Assembly (NCBI GenBank): GCA_002399345.1
Contig: DHDL01000004.1
Coordinates: 1 to 17,947 of the forward strand
Direction: 5' to 3'
DNA: 17,947 nt
From: Thermoanaerobacterales bacterium UBA4877
Lineage (GTDB): Bacteria; Bacillota; Thermoanaerobacteria; Thermoanaerobacterales; UBA4877
Numbering within the stretch: the first letter of the stretch is position 1; each line of letters begins with the position of its first letter. The position numbers and the translations under genes are program-made. This document shows, piece by piece, positions 1 to 6,453 of this stretch. The notes under the pieces were generated by a model, which saw only the letters and a program-made list of their open reading frames with translations, was not told the DNA's origin and made no database searches.

Positions 1-2
1 AA

Positions 3-87
3 TGGTGGAGGGAGATGGATTCGAACCATCGAAGGCAACGCCAACAGATTTACAGTCTGCCCCCTTTAGCCCCTTGGGTATCCCTCC
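3..87 (-). tRNA. tRNA-Tyr (anticodon GTA)
   Basis: On the minus strand the acceptor arms GGAGGGA (81-87) and TCCCTCC (7-13) pair fully. The anticodon loop carries GTA in a CAGACTGTAAATCTG stem-loop, and a long variable arm gives the 85-nt class II length expected of bacterial tRNA-Tyr. The T arm GGTTCGAATCC is intact. Discriminator A and an encoded CCA (3-5) follow. It is the last of five tRNA genes transcribed leftward, unless more lie beyond the left edge. Confidence 0.97.
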
Positions 88-100
88 AAAAATATTAAGC

Positions 101-176
101 TGGAGCTGGCGATAGGACTTGAACCTACAACCCGCTGATTACAAATCAGCTGCTCTGCCGATTGAGCCACGCCAGC
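101..176 (-). tRNA. tRNA-Thr (anticodon TGT)
   Basis: Acceptor arms GCTGGCG (170-176) and CGCCAGC (105-111) pair perfectly. The anticodon stem CTGAT/ATCAG holds loop TTTGTAA, giving anticodon TGT (Thr). D arm and T arm (GGTTCAAGTCC) are canonical. The discriminator is U and CCA is encoded at 101-103. It is the fourth gene of the leftward tRNA operon. Confidence 0.97.
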
Positions 177-181
177 ATATA

Positions 182-257
182 TGGTGGGCGCAACAGGGCT
201 CGAACCTGTGACCCCCTGCTTGTAAGGCAGGTGCTCTCCCAGCTGAGCTATGTGCCC
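182..257 (-). tRNA. tRNA-Val (anticodon TAC)
   Basis: The anticodon stem-loop CCTGC-CTTACAA-GCAGG gives anticodon TAC. D and T arms are canonical and CCA is encoded (182-184). The acceptor strands are GGGCACA (251-257) and TGCGCCC (186-192), so position 5:68 is an A-C mismatch while the other six pairs are Watson-Crick. The remaining structure is normal, so I treat it as a functional tRNA with a possible sequence variant. Confidence 0.96.
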
Positions 258-265
258 ATATATAT

Positions 266-340
266 TGGTGACCCCGAGGGGATTCGAACCCCTGATACCG
301 CCGTGAAAGGGCGATGTCTTAACCACTTGACCACAGGGTC
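266..340 (-). tRNA. tRNA-Glu (anticodon TTC)
   Basis: The anticodon loop CTTTCAC inside a CCGCC-like stem gives TTC. The GTCAAGTGGTTAAGAC D arm is typical of bacterial tRNA-Glu. Acceptor strands GACCCTG and CGGGGTC pair with one G-U wobble. Discriminator A and encoded CCA (266-268) are present. Confidence 0.97.
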
Positions 341-352
341 ATATCTAAACAC

Positions 353-428
353 TGGTCGGGGCGGCGGGACTTGAACCCACGGCCTCATGGTCCCAAACCA
401 CGCGCGCTACCAACTGCGCTACGCCCCG
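353..428 (-). tRNA. tRNA-Pro (anticodon TGG)
   Basis: Acceptor strands CGGGGCG (422-428) and CGCCCCG (357-363) pair perfectly. The anticodon stem CGTGG/CCATG with loop TTTGGGA gives TGG. The T arm GGTTCAAGTCC is intact, with discriminator A and encoded CCA at 353-355. It is the promoter-proximal gene of the leftward operon. Confidence 0.97.
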
Positions 429-456
429 TTTGCAAGGCGTTCATTTAACAGTGTCT

Positions 457-485
457 ATTATACGTTGATTGGCCTTTATACACAA
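457..485 (-). promoter_or_regulatory. Sigma-A-type promoter of the tRNA operon
   Basis: Read on the minus strand there is a TTGTGT -35 box (480-485), a 17-nt spacer and a perfect TATAAT -10 box (457-462). This places the start about 20 bp upstream of tRNA-Pro. No other leftward start is needed for the five tRNA genes, which are 8-13 bp apart. Confidence 0.7.
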
Positions 486-588
486 TGATCAAATTACGCC
501 AAATAACTTATATATGCCATATTACAATGCCATATCTACCATTTTCTTAAAAAATCGCTGGAATACATTGCTATTAAATATACAGCCA

Positions 589-636
589 AATTGTAACCCA
601 ATTGTAACCCAAATGCCGCTCTATTAAGGTTATAAT
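589..636 (+). promoter_or_regulatory. Activator-type promoter with 11-bp tandem repeat
   Basis: An exact tandem repeat of AATTGTAACCC occupies 589-599 and 600-610, so TTGTAA hexamers recur with 11-bp period. A perfect TATAAT -10 lies at 631-636, but the -35 position (608-613, CCCAAA) is very poor. The repeat ends on this weak -35. Direct repeats of one helical turn next to a weak -35 are the known arrangement for OmpR/PhoB/PhoP-class activators. That assignment is inference; the repeat and -10 are seen directly. Confidence 0.5.
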
Positions 637-668
637 TATATATAAAGCAGTCTAAATGAGGTGATTAT

Positions 669-2984
669 ATGAAATTTCGTAAAAGGATTTATGCTTTGGC
701 AGTTTCTCTGCTGCTCTTATTTAATCCTCTTATCTCTACTGTTTATGCCAACAGTTTTGATATCATCAATGATGAAACAAGCAGCGAAATCTTATCTGAG
801 GGAATAAAGCATACTTCTACTGCAAGATTCACTACATCCGGCTGGCTGGACATCAATACGCTTGAGGTTGACTTCAGCAATAAGGACAACAGTATTGATG
901 TGCTATATGGAAATGAGGGCCTTGGCAAGACTTCCACTGTATCCGACATGGCAAAACAGACCGGTGCCGTAGCGGCCATTAATGCCGATTTCTTTGACAC
1001 AAAAACCGGCAGCCCGATAGGGCAAATAGTCTCCAAAGGCAAATTAATTTCCGCACCGCCTGATAAAAACCTTTATGGTAAATTAAGCAGTTTTAATTTA
1101 GATAATAAAGGCAACGCATTTCTTGACTATTGGACTTACAACATAAGTATGGATATGCCGAGCGGTGAGACCATACCTGTTGCTACATACAATAAGGCTT
1201 CTAACGGCCAATATCTAAGTCTCTATGACAGCCACTGGGGACAAACACCCGGTCCCAAAAACAAGCAGAAACATACGGAGGTTATAGTCTACAAAGATGG
1301 AACCGTCATAGAAGTCAGAAATGATAAACCGAAAACATCCATAACCGAGGGGAATTATGCCATCGTTGCCAACGGCAATAACGCTGCAAAATTGTCAATG
1401 CTTATACCTGGAGATAAGGTAAATATAAATATATCCACCAATCCGGGTTATAAAGATTTACAATTGTCCATAAGCGGCGGCACAATGCTCGTAAAAGACG
1501 GCGCCATAACGCCGATCACTCACGATCCTTCACCTAAGCCTACTGCAAGAACAGCTATCGGCTCAAACAAGGATGGTAGCAAACTCTTTCTTGTAACAGT
1601 AGATGGTAGAAACGGAAAATCCATAGGTTTAACGGAAAAAGACATGGCAAAGCTTATGCATGATTTAGGAGCATTTAATGCCTTGAACTTAGACGGCGGA
1701 GGATCAACTACAATGACAGTAAGATCTTTAGGCGAGAGAGAAATTAAAACCGTAAATAATCCCTCCGACGGTCAAGAAAGAAAGGTAACCACTGCAATAG
1801 GCATGTTTAATACAGCACCGCAAGGATCAATTAAAGGATTAAAGGTAAAAGGGCCCGGTAATTTGTTTGCCGGAACCTACGGTGATATTAACGTGCAAGC
1901 TTATGATGAAGGATACAATCCAATAGATGTCGATATGGCTAACATTCAGTTTAGTTTGCAAGGAGTGGAAGGAACATTTGATAAAAACAGGTTTGAACCT
2001 TCTGCTGTAGGTGATGCATCATTAACTGTAAAATATGACGGCATAGAAGAGCAGACTAATATTAAAGTACTAGACAAACCTATCATCCTTAAATCTAATA
2101 TAAACAAGATTAACACAGGATTTAACTCAAAAACTAAAATAGGAATATACGGCAAAGACAAAAATGGTTACACAGCGTTAATACCGGCTGATAAAATTAA
2201 TTGGTCGGCCAGTGGTAAAATAGGAACAGTGCGAAATGGGACATTTACATCAGGAAATGCCAATACTGTAGGATATATAAAAGCTATGTTCGGCAATGTA
2301 TATCTGAATATACCCGTTACGGTAGGCAAATCTGCAGATCAAACGGAAACACCTAATAATGCACAGCTTGAAAATGTTGATCCATATAACAAAAAAATTG
2401 AAACTAAAGATGATTTAGATTCATACAACATTTTTGTTTACGGACAAGCAGATAATGACGCTGCTTTAAATGACGCTATAGACAAAGCAAACTGCGAATC
2501 TTCTTTTGCAGTATTTTTTGGTAAAGGCGCAAAACAATCGGGTAACCTCAAAGTACCATCTTTGTCAATCGACAGCCCCGGTCTATATAATTTTAGAAAC
2601 TCCAGCTTTATAGTCTTAGACTCTTCCAAGGGCGGTATCAGAACCACAGATGCTCAACAATGGTTTAAATTAAAAGATTATCTAGATTCTGCAAAAGGAA
2701 CAAATATTTTTATCGTACTGCCTACACCGGTATGGGGAAGTAATGGCTTTACCGATCAAAGAGAAGCGGCGCTTTTTGAAAATACTTTAAAAAGCTTTAA
2801 AAAAGAATCAGGAAAAAATGTCTGGATCCTATATCAGAACAGCCAATTTTATACCGCTTTAAATGATGAAATAAGGTATATAGGAGTTGGTCAGCCGGCA
2901 AATTCAAGTGGAAACGATATACCGTATGCTTTAATTGAGGTAGATGGTAGCAATGTATATTATCAAAAGAACAACCTTAAATAA
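669..2984 (+). CDS. Exported phosphodiester glycosidase (NAGPA/DUF2233) family protein
   Basis: Start ATG follows a GAGGTGA ribosome site at 658-664. Residues 1-27 form a Sec signal peptide (basic MKFRKR, hydrophobic LAVSLLLLF, VYA cleavage site), so the protein acts outside the membrane. Residues about 95-385 match the phosphodiester glycosidase family related to the human uncovering enzyme: INADFFD and GSPIGQ near 103-118, ARTAIG near 296, and the family signature NLDGGGSTTM near 338-347. Residues about 390-560 look like Ig-like or invasin-like beta domains. Residues about 575-771 resemble a calcineurin-type phosphoesterase fold that has lost its metal-binding residues. The substrate is unknown; exopolysaccharide or teichoic-type phosphodiesters are plausible. 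It is monocistronic, with its own promoter and terminator. Confidence 0.85.
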   Translation: MKFRKRIYALAVSLLLLFNPLISTVYANSFDIINDETSSEILSEGIKHTSTARFTTSGWLDINTLEVDFSNKDNSIDVLYGNEGLGKTSTVSDMAKQTGAVAAINADFFDTKTGSPIGQIVSKGKLISAPPDKNLYGKLSSFNLDNKGNAFLDYWTYNISMDMPSGETIPVATYNKASNGQYLSLYDSHWGQTPGPKNKQKHTEVIVYKDGTVIEVRNDKPKTSITEGNYAIVANGNNAAKLSMLIPGDKVNINISTNPGYKDLQLSISGGTMLVKDGAITPITHDPSPKPTARTAIGSNKDGSKLFLVTVDGRNGKSIGLTEKDMAKLMHDLGAFNALNLDGGGSTTMTVRSLGEREIKTVNNPSDGQERKVTTAIGMFNTAPQGSIKGLKVKGPGNLFAGTYGDINVQAYDEGYNPIDVDMANIQFSLQGVEGTFDKNRFEPSAVGDASLTVKYDGIEEQTNIKVLDKPIILKSNINKINTGFNSKTKIGIYGKDKNGYTALIPADKINWSASGKIGTVRNGTFTSGNANTVGYIKAMFGNVYLNIPVTVGKSADQTETPNNAQLENVDPYNKKIETKDDLDSYNIFVYGQADNDAALNDAIDKANCESSFAVFFGKGAKQSGNLKVPSLSIDSPGLYNFRNSSFIVLDSSKGGIRTTDAQQWFKLKDYLDSAKGTNIFIVLPTPVWGSNGFTDQREAALFENTLKSFKKESGKNVWILYQNSQFYTALNDEIRYIGVGQPANSSGNDIPYALIEVDGSNVYYQKNNLK

Positions 2985-2991
2985 GACTCTT

Positions 2992-3021
2992 AAACAGCGG
3001 GCAATCCCGCTGTTTTTTATT
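2992..3021 (+). terminator. Rho-independent terminator of the glycosidase gene
   Basis: A perfect 10-bp stem AAACAGCGGG/CCCGCTGTTT (2992-3001 and 3006-3015) encloses the loop CAAT and runs into a T-rich tail. It lies 7 bp after the stop codon. The hairpin also lies just past the stop of the convergent gene at 3017, so it may act on both strands, although the leftward tail is poor in T. Confidence 0.85.
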
Positions 3022-3646
3022 TGTTACTCTTATTATTAATGTATACAGCCTCGGCAACGTTCTTAAGTTTCTCATAATCATCCTTATCTAATGCATTTTT
3101 AACGATATTTTTTATTATTATTTCATCATCATAAGAAACCCCGTCACGGTATAAGTCAACTATTGTTTTGATATCCTTCTTATCCAGATTTGATATTATA
3201 TTAATGCATTCCCTTTTATCAGTTACCGGCATTGCTTTTATCATTATGTTAATATCATTAGCCTTTATATTTAAACTCTTAAAAGAATAATCATTGGTTC
3301 TTTTTTCTTTCACTCTTTTCTCAATCTCTGACCAATTCGGTTTACACTCACTAAATTTTTCTTCTTTTAAGTTCTTGCTTTTATCATTATTTTTTGATTG
3401 GGTATCAGCAGTTATCTGCCCCTTATTCTTGATATCTCCGCTATGTATTACGTATTTATCAGTATCAGACTCTTTCCTACCTGCATAAGTTTCTCTATCT
3501 TTAATGCTTATTTGTTTCTCGGTCTTCTCTTCTTCAGGTAGCATCATACCTTCGGCATTGTAACTTATCTTCAAGTTAAGCATAAATATAATAGAGATAA
3601 CTGTTGTTACGATAATTATTCCTTTGCCGCATTCTTCAGCATTCAT
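3017..3646 (-). CDS. Membrane-anchored protein of unknown function
   Basis: I place the start at ATG 3644-3646 (209 aa), because a GAGGTG ribosome site lies 9 nt upstream; the longer reading from GTG at 3658 would begin inside that site. Residues about 9-25 are one hydrophobic helix (GIIIVTTVISIIFML), giving a short N-out or signal-anchor topology. A long charged, Lys/Glu-rich, low-complexity linker (about 35-120) follows. The C-terminal 80 residues appear helical and may fold (KRECINIISNLDKKD..., ending in a VAEAVYINN segment). I do not recognise the family. It is divergent from yyaC and convergent with the glycosidase gene. A role in sporulation is possible only by position. Confidence 0.75.
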   Translation of the reverse strand: MNAEECGKGIIIVTTVISIIFMLNLKISYNAEGMMLPEEEKTEKQISIKDRETYAGRKESDTDKYVIHSGDIKNKGQITADTQSKNNDKSKNLKEEKFSECKPNWSEIEKRVKEKRTNDYSFKSLNIKANDINIMIKAMPVTDKRECINIISNLDKKDIKTIVDLYRDGVSYDDEIIIKNIVKNALDKDDYEKLKNVAEAVYINNKSNK

Positions 3647-3672
3647 TATAATAAACACCTCAAGGTAAAGTA

Positions 3673-4218
3673 TTGCGTAGCATGGTACAAATTATACATC
3701 TTAGAGGCGATGGCGCTTTGGAAGTAAGAGTCAATTATAAAAATAAAGATTCCATTATATTGATGTCCAAATTCCTAAAAAACTATATAGATCCACGTAC
3801 ATTGATATTGTGCATAGGTACAGATAAGTGGATAGGTGATTCCCTCGGCCCTTTTGTCGGCTATTTTTTAAAGAAAAACTCTTATCCAGGCCCCGTATAT
3901 GGTACCTTAGAAAACCCTGTCCATGCAATTAATCTATATCACATCTTAAAGGAAATTAAAAAAAGGCATCCACATAGTAATATTATAGCTGTAGATGCAT
4001 GCCTGGGCGAAACTATAAACGTAGGTAAGGTTGTATTAACTAATAGACCTCTGTATCCCGGCAAAGGAGTCGGTAAAACACTGCCTGCTGTGGGAGACAT
4101 ATCGATTGTCGGCATAGTCGATGAATATAATTCATACAACCTTCATAATATAAGGCTGGACTTAATAGTAAACATGGCTGAAATGATATGCAGCGGTATA
4201 TTGAAATCCGTTACCTAA
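3673..4218 (+). CDS. yyaC: YyaC family spore protease-related protein
   Basis: The protein matches the YyaC (DUF1256) family, related in fold to the germination protease GPR. Visible hallmarks are CIGTDKWIGDSLGPFVG (about 45-62), VYGTLENPVHAINL, IIAVDACLGE (about 106-115) with its conserved acidic residue, PLYPGKGVGK, LPAVGDISIVGIVD, and a length of about 180 aa. The family is found in endospore formers and in Bacillus is expressed in the forespore. The start is TTG, with AAGG at 3662-3665 seven nt upstream; the next ATG (codon 4) is too far from a ribosome site. Its promoter must lie inside or beyond the divergent gene on the other strand. Confidence 0.9.
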   Translation: MRSMVQIIHLRGDGALEVRVNYKNKDSIILMSKFLKNYIDPRTLILCIGTDKWIGDSLGPFVGYFLKKNSYPGPVYGTLENPVHAINLYHILKEIKKRHPHSNIIAVDACLGETINVGKVVLTNRPLYPGKGVGKTLPAVGDISIVGIVDEYNSYNLHNIRLDLIVNMAEMICSGILKSVT

Positions 4219-4257
4219 TATCTCGCACGTTATTCCAGCACAGTATATAAATCATTG

Positions 4258-5262
4258 TCACTTTTCTGTTGATTCTCTCCTCACAAGTTCATGCGGGAGA
4301 AGAACCATTTTTTCTACATGTTCACCAAGAATGAGTTTTATTACCATCCTGGTAGCAACAGCGCCCATATCATATGTAGGCTGTTTTATTGTAGTAAGTG
4401 ACGGTTTATAGTATTCGGAGAAGTTTATATCATCAAACCCCATAACCGAGATGTCCTCAGGAATTTTATATCCCATATCCAGCACTGCCCTCATGGCACC
4501 TATAGCAGCCATATCATTGGTCGATAATAATGCGTCAATTTTACTGTCTTTTAGCAAATCTTTTGTCCTGTTATAACCACTCTCAATACTGAACCGGCAC
4601 TCTTTTACAATATCTTCATTATAGCTGATCCCATGGTTATTAAGTATTTCTTTATAAGCTCTTATCCTTTCTTCCTGGAGAAGGTCATCCACATCCGGTG
4701 CATAAAGTAAGCCGATATTTTTATGGCCGTTATTAATTAAAAACTCGACAGCCTCCGATACCGCATTGTAATTATCAATACTTACCATTGGTACATCAAG
4801 CTTACGGGAATAAAGATTTATAAAACAGGTTTTAATATCAGCATCTTTGAACCATACCTCATGCTCGGATTTTAATTTTCCCGTCATAAACAGCAGTCCA
4901 TCCGCCTGCTTGTCCGCCATTAAATTCAGGTATTCGATTTCCTTATCCAGCTCACCATGTGTATTGCATAAAAGTAAGGTATATCCATAGGTATTAGCTA
5001 TTTCTTCAGCGCCTTCTACTATGGCCGCATAATACGGATTAGCAATATCGGGTATTATCATACCGATAATATTGGATTTCCTCAAAACAAGGCCCCTTGC
5101 CAGTTGATTAGGCCTATAATTCGTGTCTCTTATAGCATCCAGGACCCGTTGTTTAACTTCATCGGAAACCGGCTTGCTGTCATTAATAACTCTGGATACC
5201 GTCGATATTGAAACCCCTGCTCTTTTTGCCACATCCTTTATTGTAATTTTAATATCAATCAT
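4258..5262 (-). CDS. LacI/GalR family transcriptional regulator
   Basis: The N-terminus has the LacI-type helix-turn-helix (TIKDVAKRAGVSISTVSRVIN, about residues 7-27) and the hinge NYRPNQLARGL (about 48-58). A type 1 periplasmic-binding-protein-like effector domain (about 60-330) follows, with NIIGMIIPDIANPYY, DALLSTNDMAAIGAM and ISVMGFDDINFSEYY. Length (334 aa) is typical. Such proteins usually bind a sugar or nucleoside ligand and repress adjacent uptake or catabolic genes, but no such genes are nearby, so the target is unknown. The promoter at 5285-5313 contains a dyad that may be its own operator. The start ATG directly abuts the SD-like AAAGGGG, an unusually short spacing. Confidence 0.92.
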   Translation of the reverse strand: MIDIKITIKDVAKRAGVSISTVSRVINDSKPVSDEVKQRVLDAIRDTNYRPNQLARGLVLRKSNIIGMIIPDIANPYYAAIVEGAEEIANTYGYTLLLCNTHGELDKEIEYLNLMADKQADGLLFMTGKLKSEHEVWFKDADIKTCFINLYSRKLDVPMVSIDNYNAVSEAVEFLINNGHKNIGLLYAPDVDDLLQEERIRAYKEILNNHGISYNEDIVKECRFSIESGYNRTKDLLKDSKIDALLSTNDMAAIGAMRAVLDMGYKIPEDISVMGFDDINFSEYYKPSLTTIKQPTYDMGAVATRMVIKLILGEHVEKMVLLPHELVRRESTEK

Positions 5263-5284
5263 CCCCTTTATATTTCATATATAT

Positions 5285-5313
5285 ATTATAGGAAAAGTTT
5301 TTCCTTCTGTAAA
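5285..5313 (-). promoter_or_regulatory. Sigma-A promoter of the LacI-family gene
   Basis: On the minus strand TTTACA (5308-5313) and TATAAT (5285-5290) are separated by exactly 17 nt. The expected transcription start is near 5278, giving a leader of only about 16 nt before the ATG at 5262. Confidence 0.75.
5290..5305. promoter_or_regulatory. Candidate LacI-family autoregulatory operator
   Basis: The 16-bp sequence AGGAAAAGTTTTTCCT has perfect 7-bp arms (AGGAAAA/TTTTCCT) around a two-base centre. It sits almost entirely within the promoter spacer, between -35 and -10. LacI-family operators are short dyads of this size, though usually with a central CG, whereas here the centre is GT. Position and symmetry support repression of its own gene; this is inference. 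Confidence 0.55.
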
Positions 5314-5332
5314 GTATTTTTTAAAAAAATTT

Positions 5333-5360
5333 AAAAAAATAATCCAGAATGCGGATTATT
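5333..5360 (-). terminator. Rho-independent terminator of the 47-aa gene
   Basis: On the minus strand a perfect 8-bp stem AATAATCC/GGATTATT with loop GCATTCT runs into TTTTTTT (complement of 5333-5339). The stem begins at the stop codon of the small gene ending at 5356. It separates that gene from the LacI-family promoter. Confidence 0.7.
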
Positions 5361-5499
5361 TATCTTGATATCTCTTATTCACATCTTTATCTTTATCATA
5401 ATCTTTATTATACATAAGAGGCAAAAACGAAAATACAGCATATAGAATTCCTGTTGCTATTACAAATATAACAACAACCGTTTCAAGTCCCCCATCCAT
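5356..5499 (-). CDS. Small single-pass membrane protein, 47 aa
   Basis: This ORF begins at ATG 5497-5499, with AGGAGA about 8 nt upstream, and ends at TAA 5356-5358 inside a hairpin terminator. It encodes MDGGLETV, one strongly hydrophobic segment (VVVIFVIATGILYAVFSFLPL, described here as residues about 8-28) and a charged Lys/Asp tail, so a single transmembrane helix with a cytoplasmic tail is likely. I do not recognise the family. Small accessory subunits of transporters have a similar shape, but no transporter is nearby. It lies 100 bp downstream of another small membrane gene on the same strand. Confidence 0.7.
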   Translation of the reverse strand: MDGGLETVVVIFVIATGILYAVFSFLPLMYNKDYDKDKDVNKRYQDK

Positions 5500-5599
5500 A
5501 TAATCAAGTCTCCTATCTTACTAAATTATATGCAGGAATGTTTTGCTTATCACACAAAAATTGAAAGACCGCATGTACTTCATGCCTATGGGCACAATC

Positions 5600-5755
5600 T
5601 TATCCCAATTTTCTACCCAATAAGATAGATATTGTAATATCAGCTATTACAAGTAACCATCCGAAGGTTAATAATGCGGACGTCGGATACCCACCGTAAA
5701 AAGTTTTGAATTCGACCAGGCCTACCAAAAGGATTATAGATATCAGTATGGCCAC
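5600..5755 (-). CDS. Small two-helix membrane protein, 51 aa
   Basis: This ORF starts at GTG 5753-5755, preceded by a perfect GGAGGT (5761-5766) with 5-nt spacing, and ends at TAA 5600-5602. It begins MAILISIILLVGLVEF, has a polar turn (FKTFYGGYPTS) and a second hydrophobic stretch (LLTFGWLLVIADITISILL), then ends in RKLG. Two short transmembrane helices are likely. I do not recognise the family. It contains one copy of the CCAGGCC word. With the 47-aa gene downstream it may form a two-gene unit. Confidence 0.75.
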   Translation of the reverse strand: MAILISIILLVGLVEFKTFYGGYPTSALLTFGWLLVIADITISILLGRKLG

Positions 5756-5863
5756 CTTATACCTCCAAAATTAAAAGGACTATCGGTTGATTATTCCACT
5801 TCAAAACCTTGGGGATGTTTGAAAAGGGTGACGTCTTTATGTTAAAATTCATCAAGGATAAAT

Positions 5864-5872
5864 ATTATACCA
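5864..5872 (-). promoter_or_regulatory. Extended -10 promoter for the small membrane genes
   Basis: On the minus strand TGGTATAAT forms a perfect TATAAT (5864-5869) with the upstream TG of an extended -10 element. The -35 position (ATATCA, 5887-5892) is weak. It would give a leader of about 100 nt before the GTG at 5755. Confidence 0.45.
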
Positions 5873-5945
5873 CCTTGGCAAAGAAATGATATTTGTGCCG
5901 TGAATAATACAAATTTATGGGGACAATCTAATAGCAGGTGATAAA

Positions 5946-6449
5946 ATGGATAATATAGGTGAATTAAAAAATTTAATGGATCGACTAGAAGAAACAGAAA
6001 CACAAAAACAAAATGCTGAAGCTAAATTAAAGGATATCATCAATCGTAGTCTTGAAAATATTAAAGATATCTATTTTACATTAAAAAAGTATGTTTGGAA
6101 GGATAAAATATCTTTAAGAAGTTATAGCGGTAAATTATACGAGCTTGGTGAAGGAATAATAATAAAGGACAGAGGTATAGAAGAAAAGATTATTTTAAAA
6201 CCAGATAGGAAAATAATACTTTATACACTTGCTGATGGAAAAGTTAGTGAAACCCAACTAGATGCGCAGAACATTGAGGATTATATCACTATGGATAATA
6301 TATTCGCCGATGTTATGTCTACCATCACATCATCTATTCAAAAAAACGAAAAAGAGGTCCTGCTGTATAACAGTATGATAACAAAAATAGAGCGATACAT
6401 GCAAGACCTTAAAAATGTTATTTCGTCACAAGATACAACAAACAAATAA
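5946..6449 (+). CDS. Coiled-coil protein of unknown function
   Basis: Start ATG follows AGGTG (5936-5940) by 5 nt. Residues about 1-50 (LKNLMDRLEETETQKQNAEAKLKDII) have heptad-like spacing and are probably coiled coil. The middle (about 60-110) has alternating hydrophobic residues typical of beta strands (YELGEGIIIKD, IILKPDRKIILYTL), and the C-terminus is again helical. There is no signal peptide or membrane segment. The family is not recognised. It ends 4 bp from the convergent ASCH gene with no terminator hairpin visible between them. Confidence 0.7.
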   Translation: MDNIGELKNLMDRLEETETQKQNAEAKLKDIINRSLENIKDIYFTLKKYVWKDKISLRSYSGKLYELGEGIIIKDRGIEEKIILKPDRKIILYTLADGKVSETQLDAQNIEDYITMDNIFADVMSTITSSIQKNEKEVLLYNSMITKIERYMQDLKNVISSQDTTNK

Positions 6450-6453
6450 GCAC

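Noticed and set aside
66..374. Short ORFs on both strands in the tRNA region
   Set aside because: They are translations of tRNA genes (repeated motifs like GSSPVA and NPRARTCDP are familiar tRNA-shadow peptides), without ribosome sites.
3647..3658. GTG start at 3658 for the membrane-anchored gene
   Set aside because: The GTG lies inside the GAGGTG ribosome site that serves the ATG at 3646.
5500..5599. Possible small gene or terminator between the two small membrane genes
   Set aside because: Only short competing stems (5 bp) and no supported ORF were seen.
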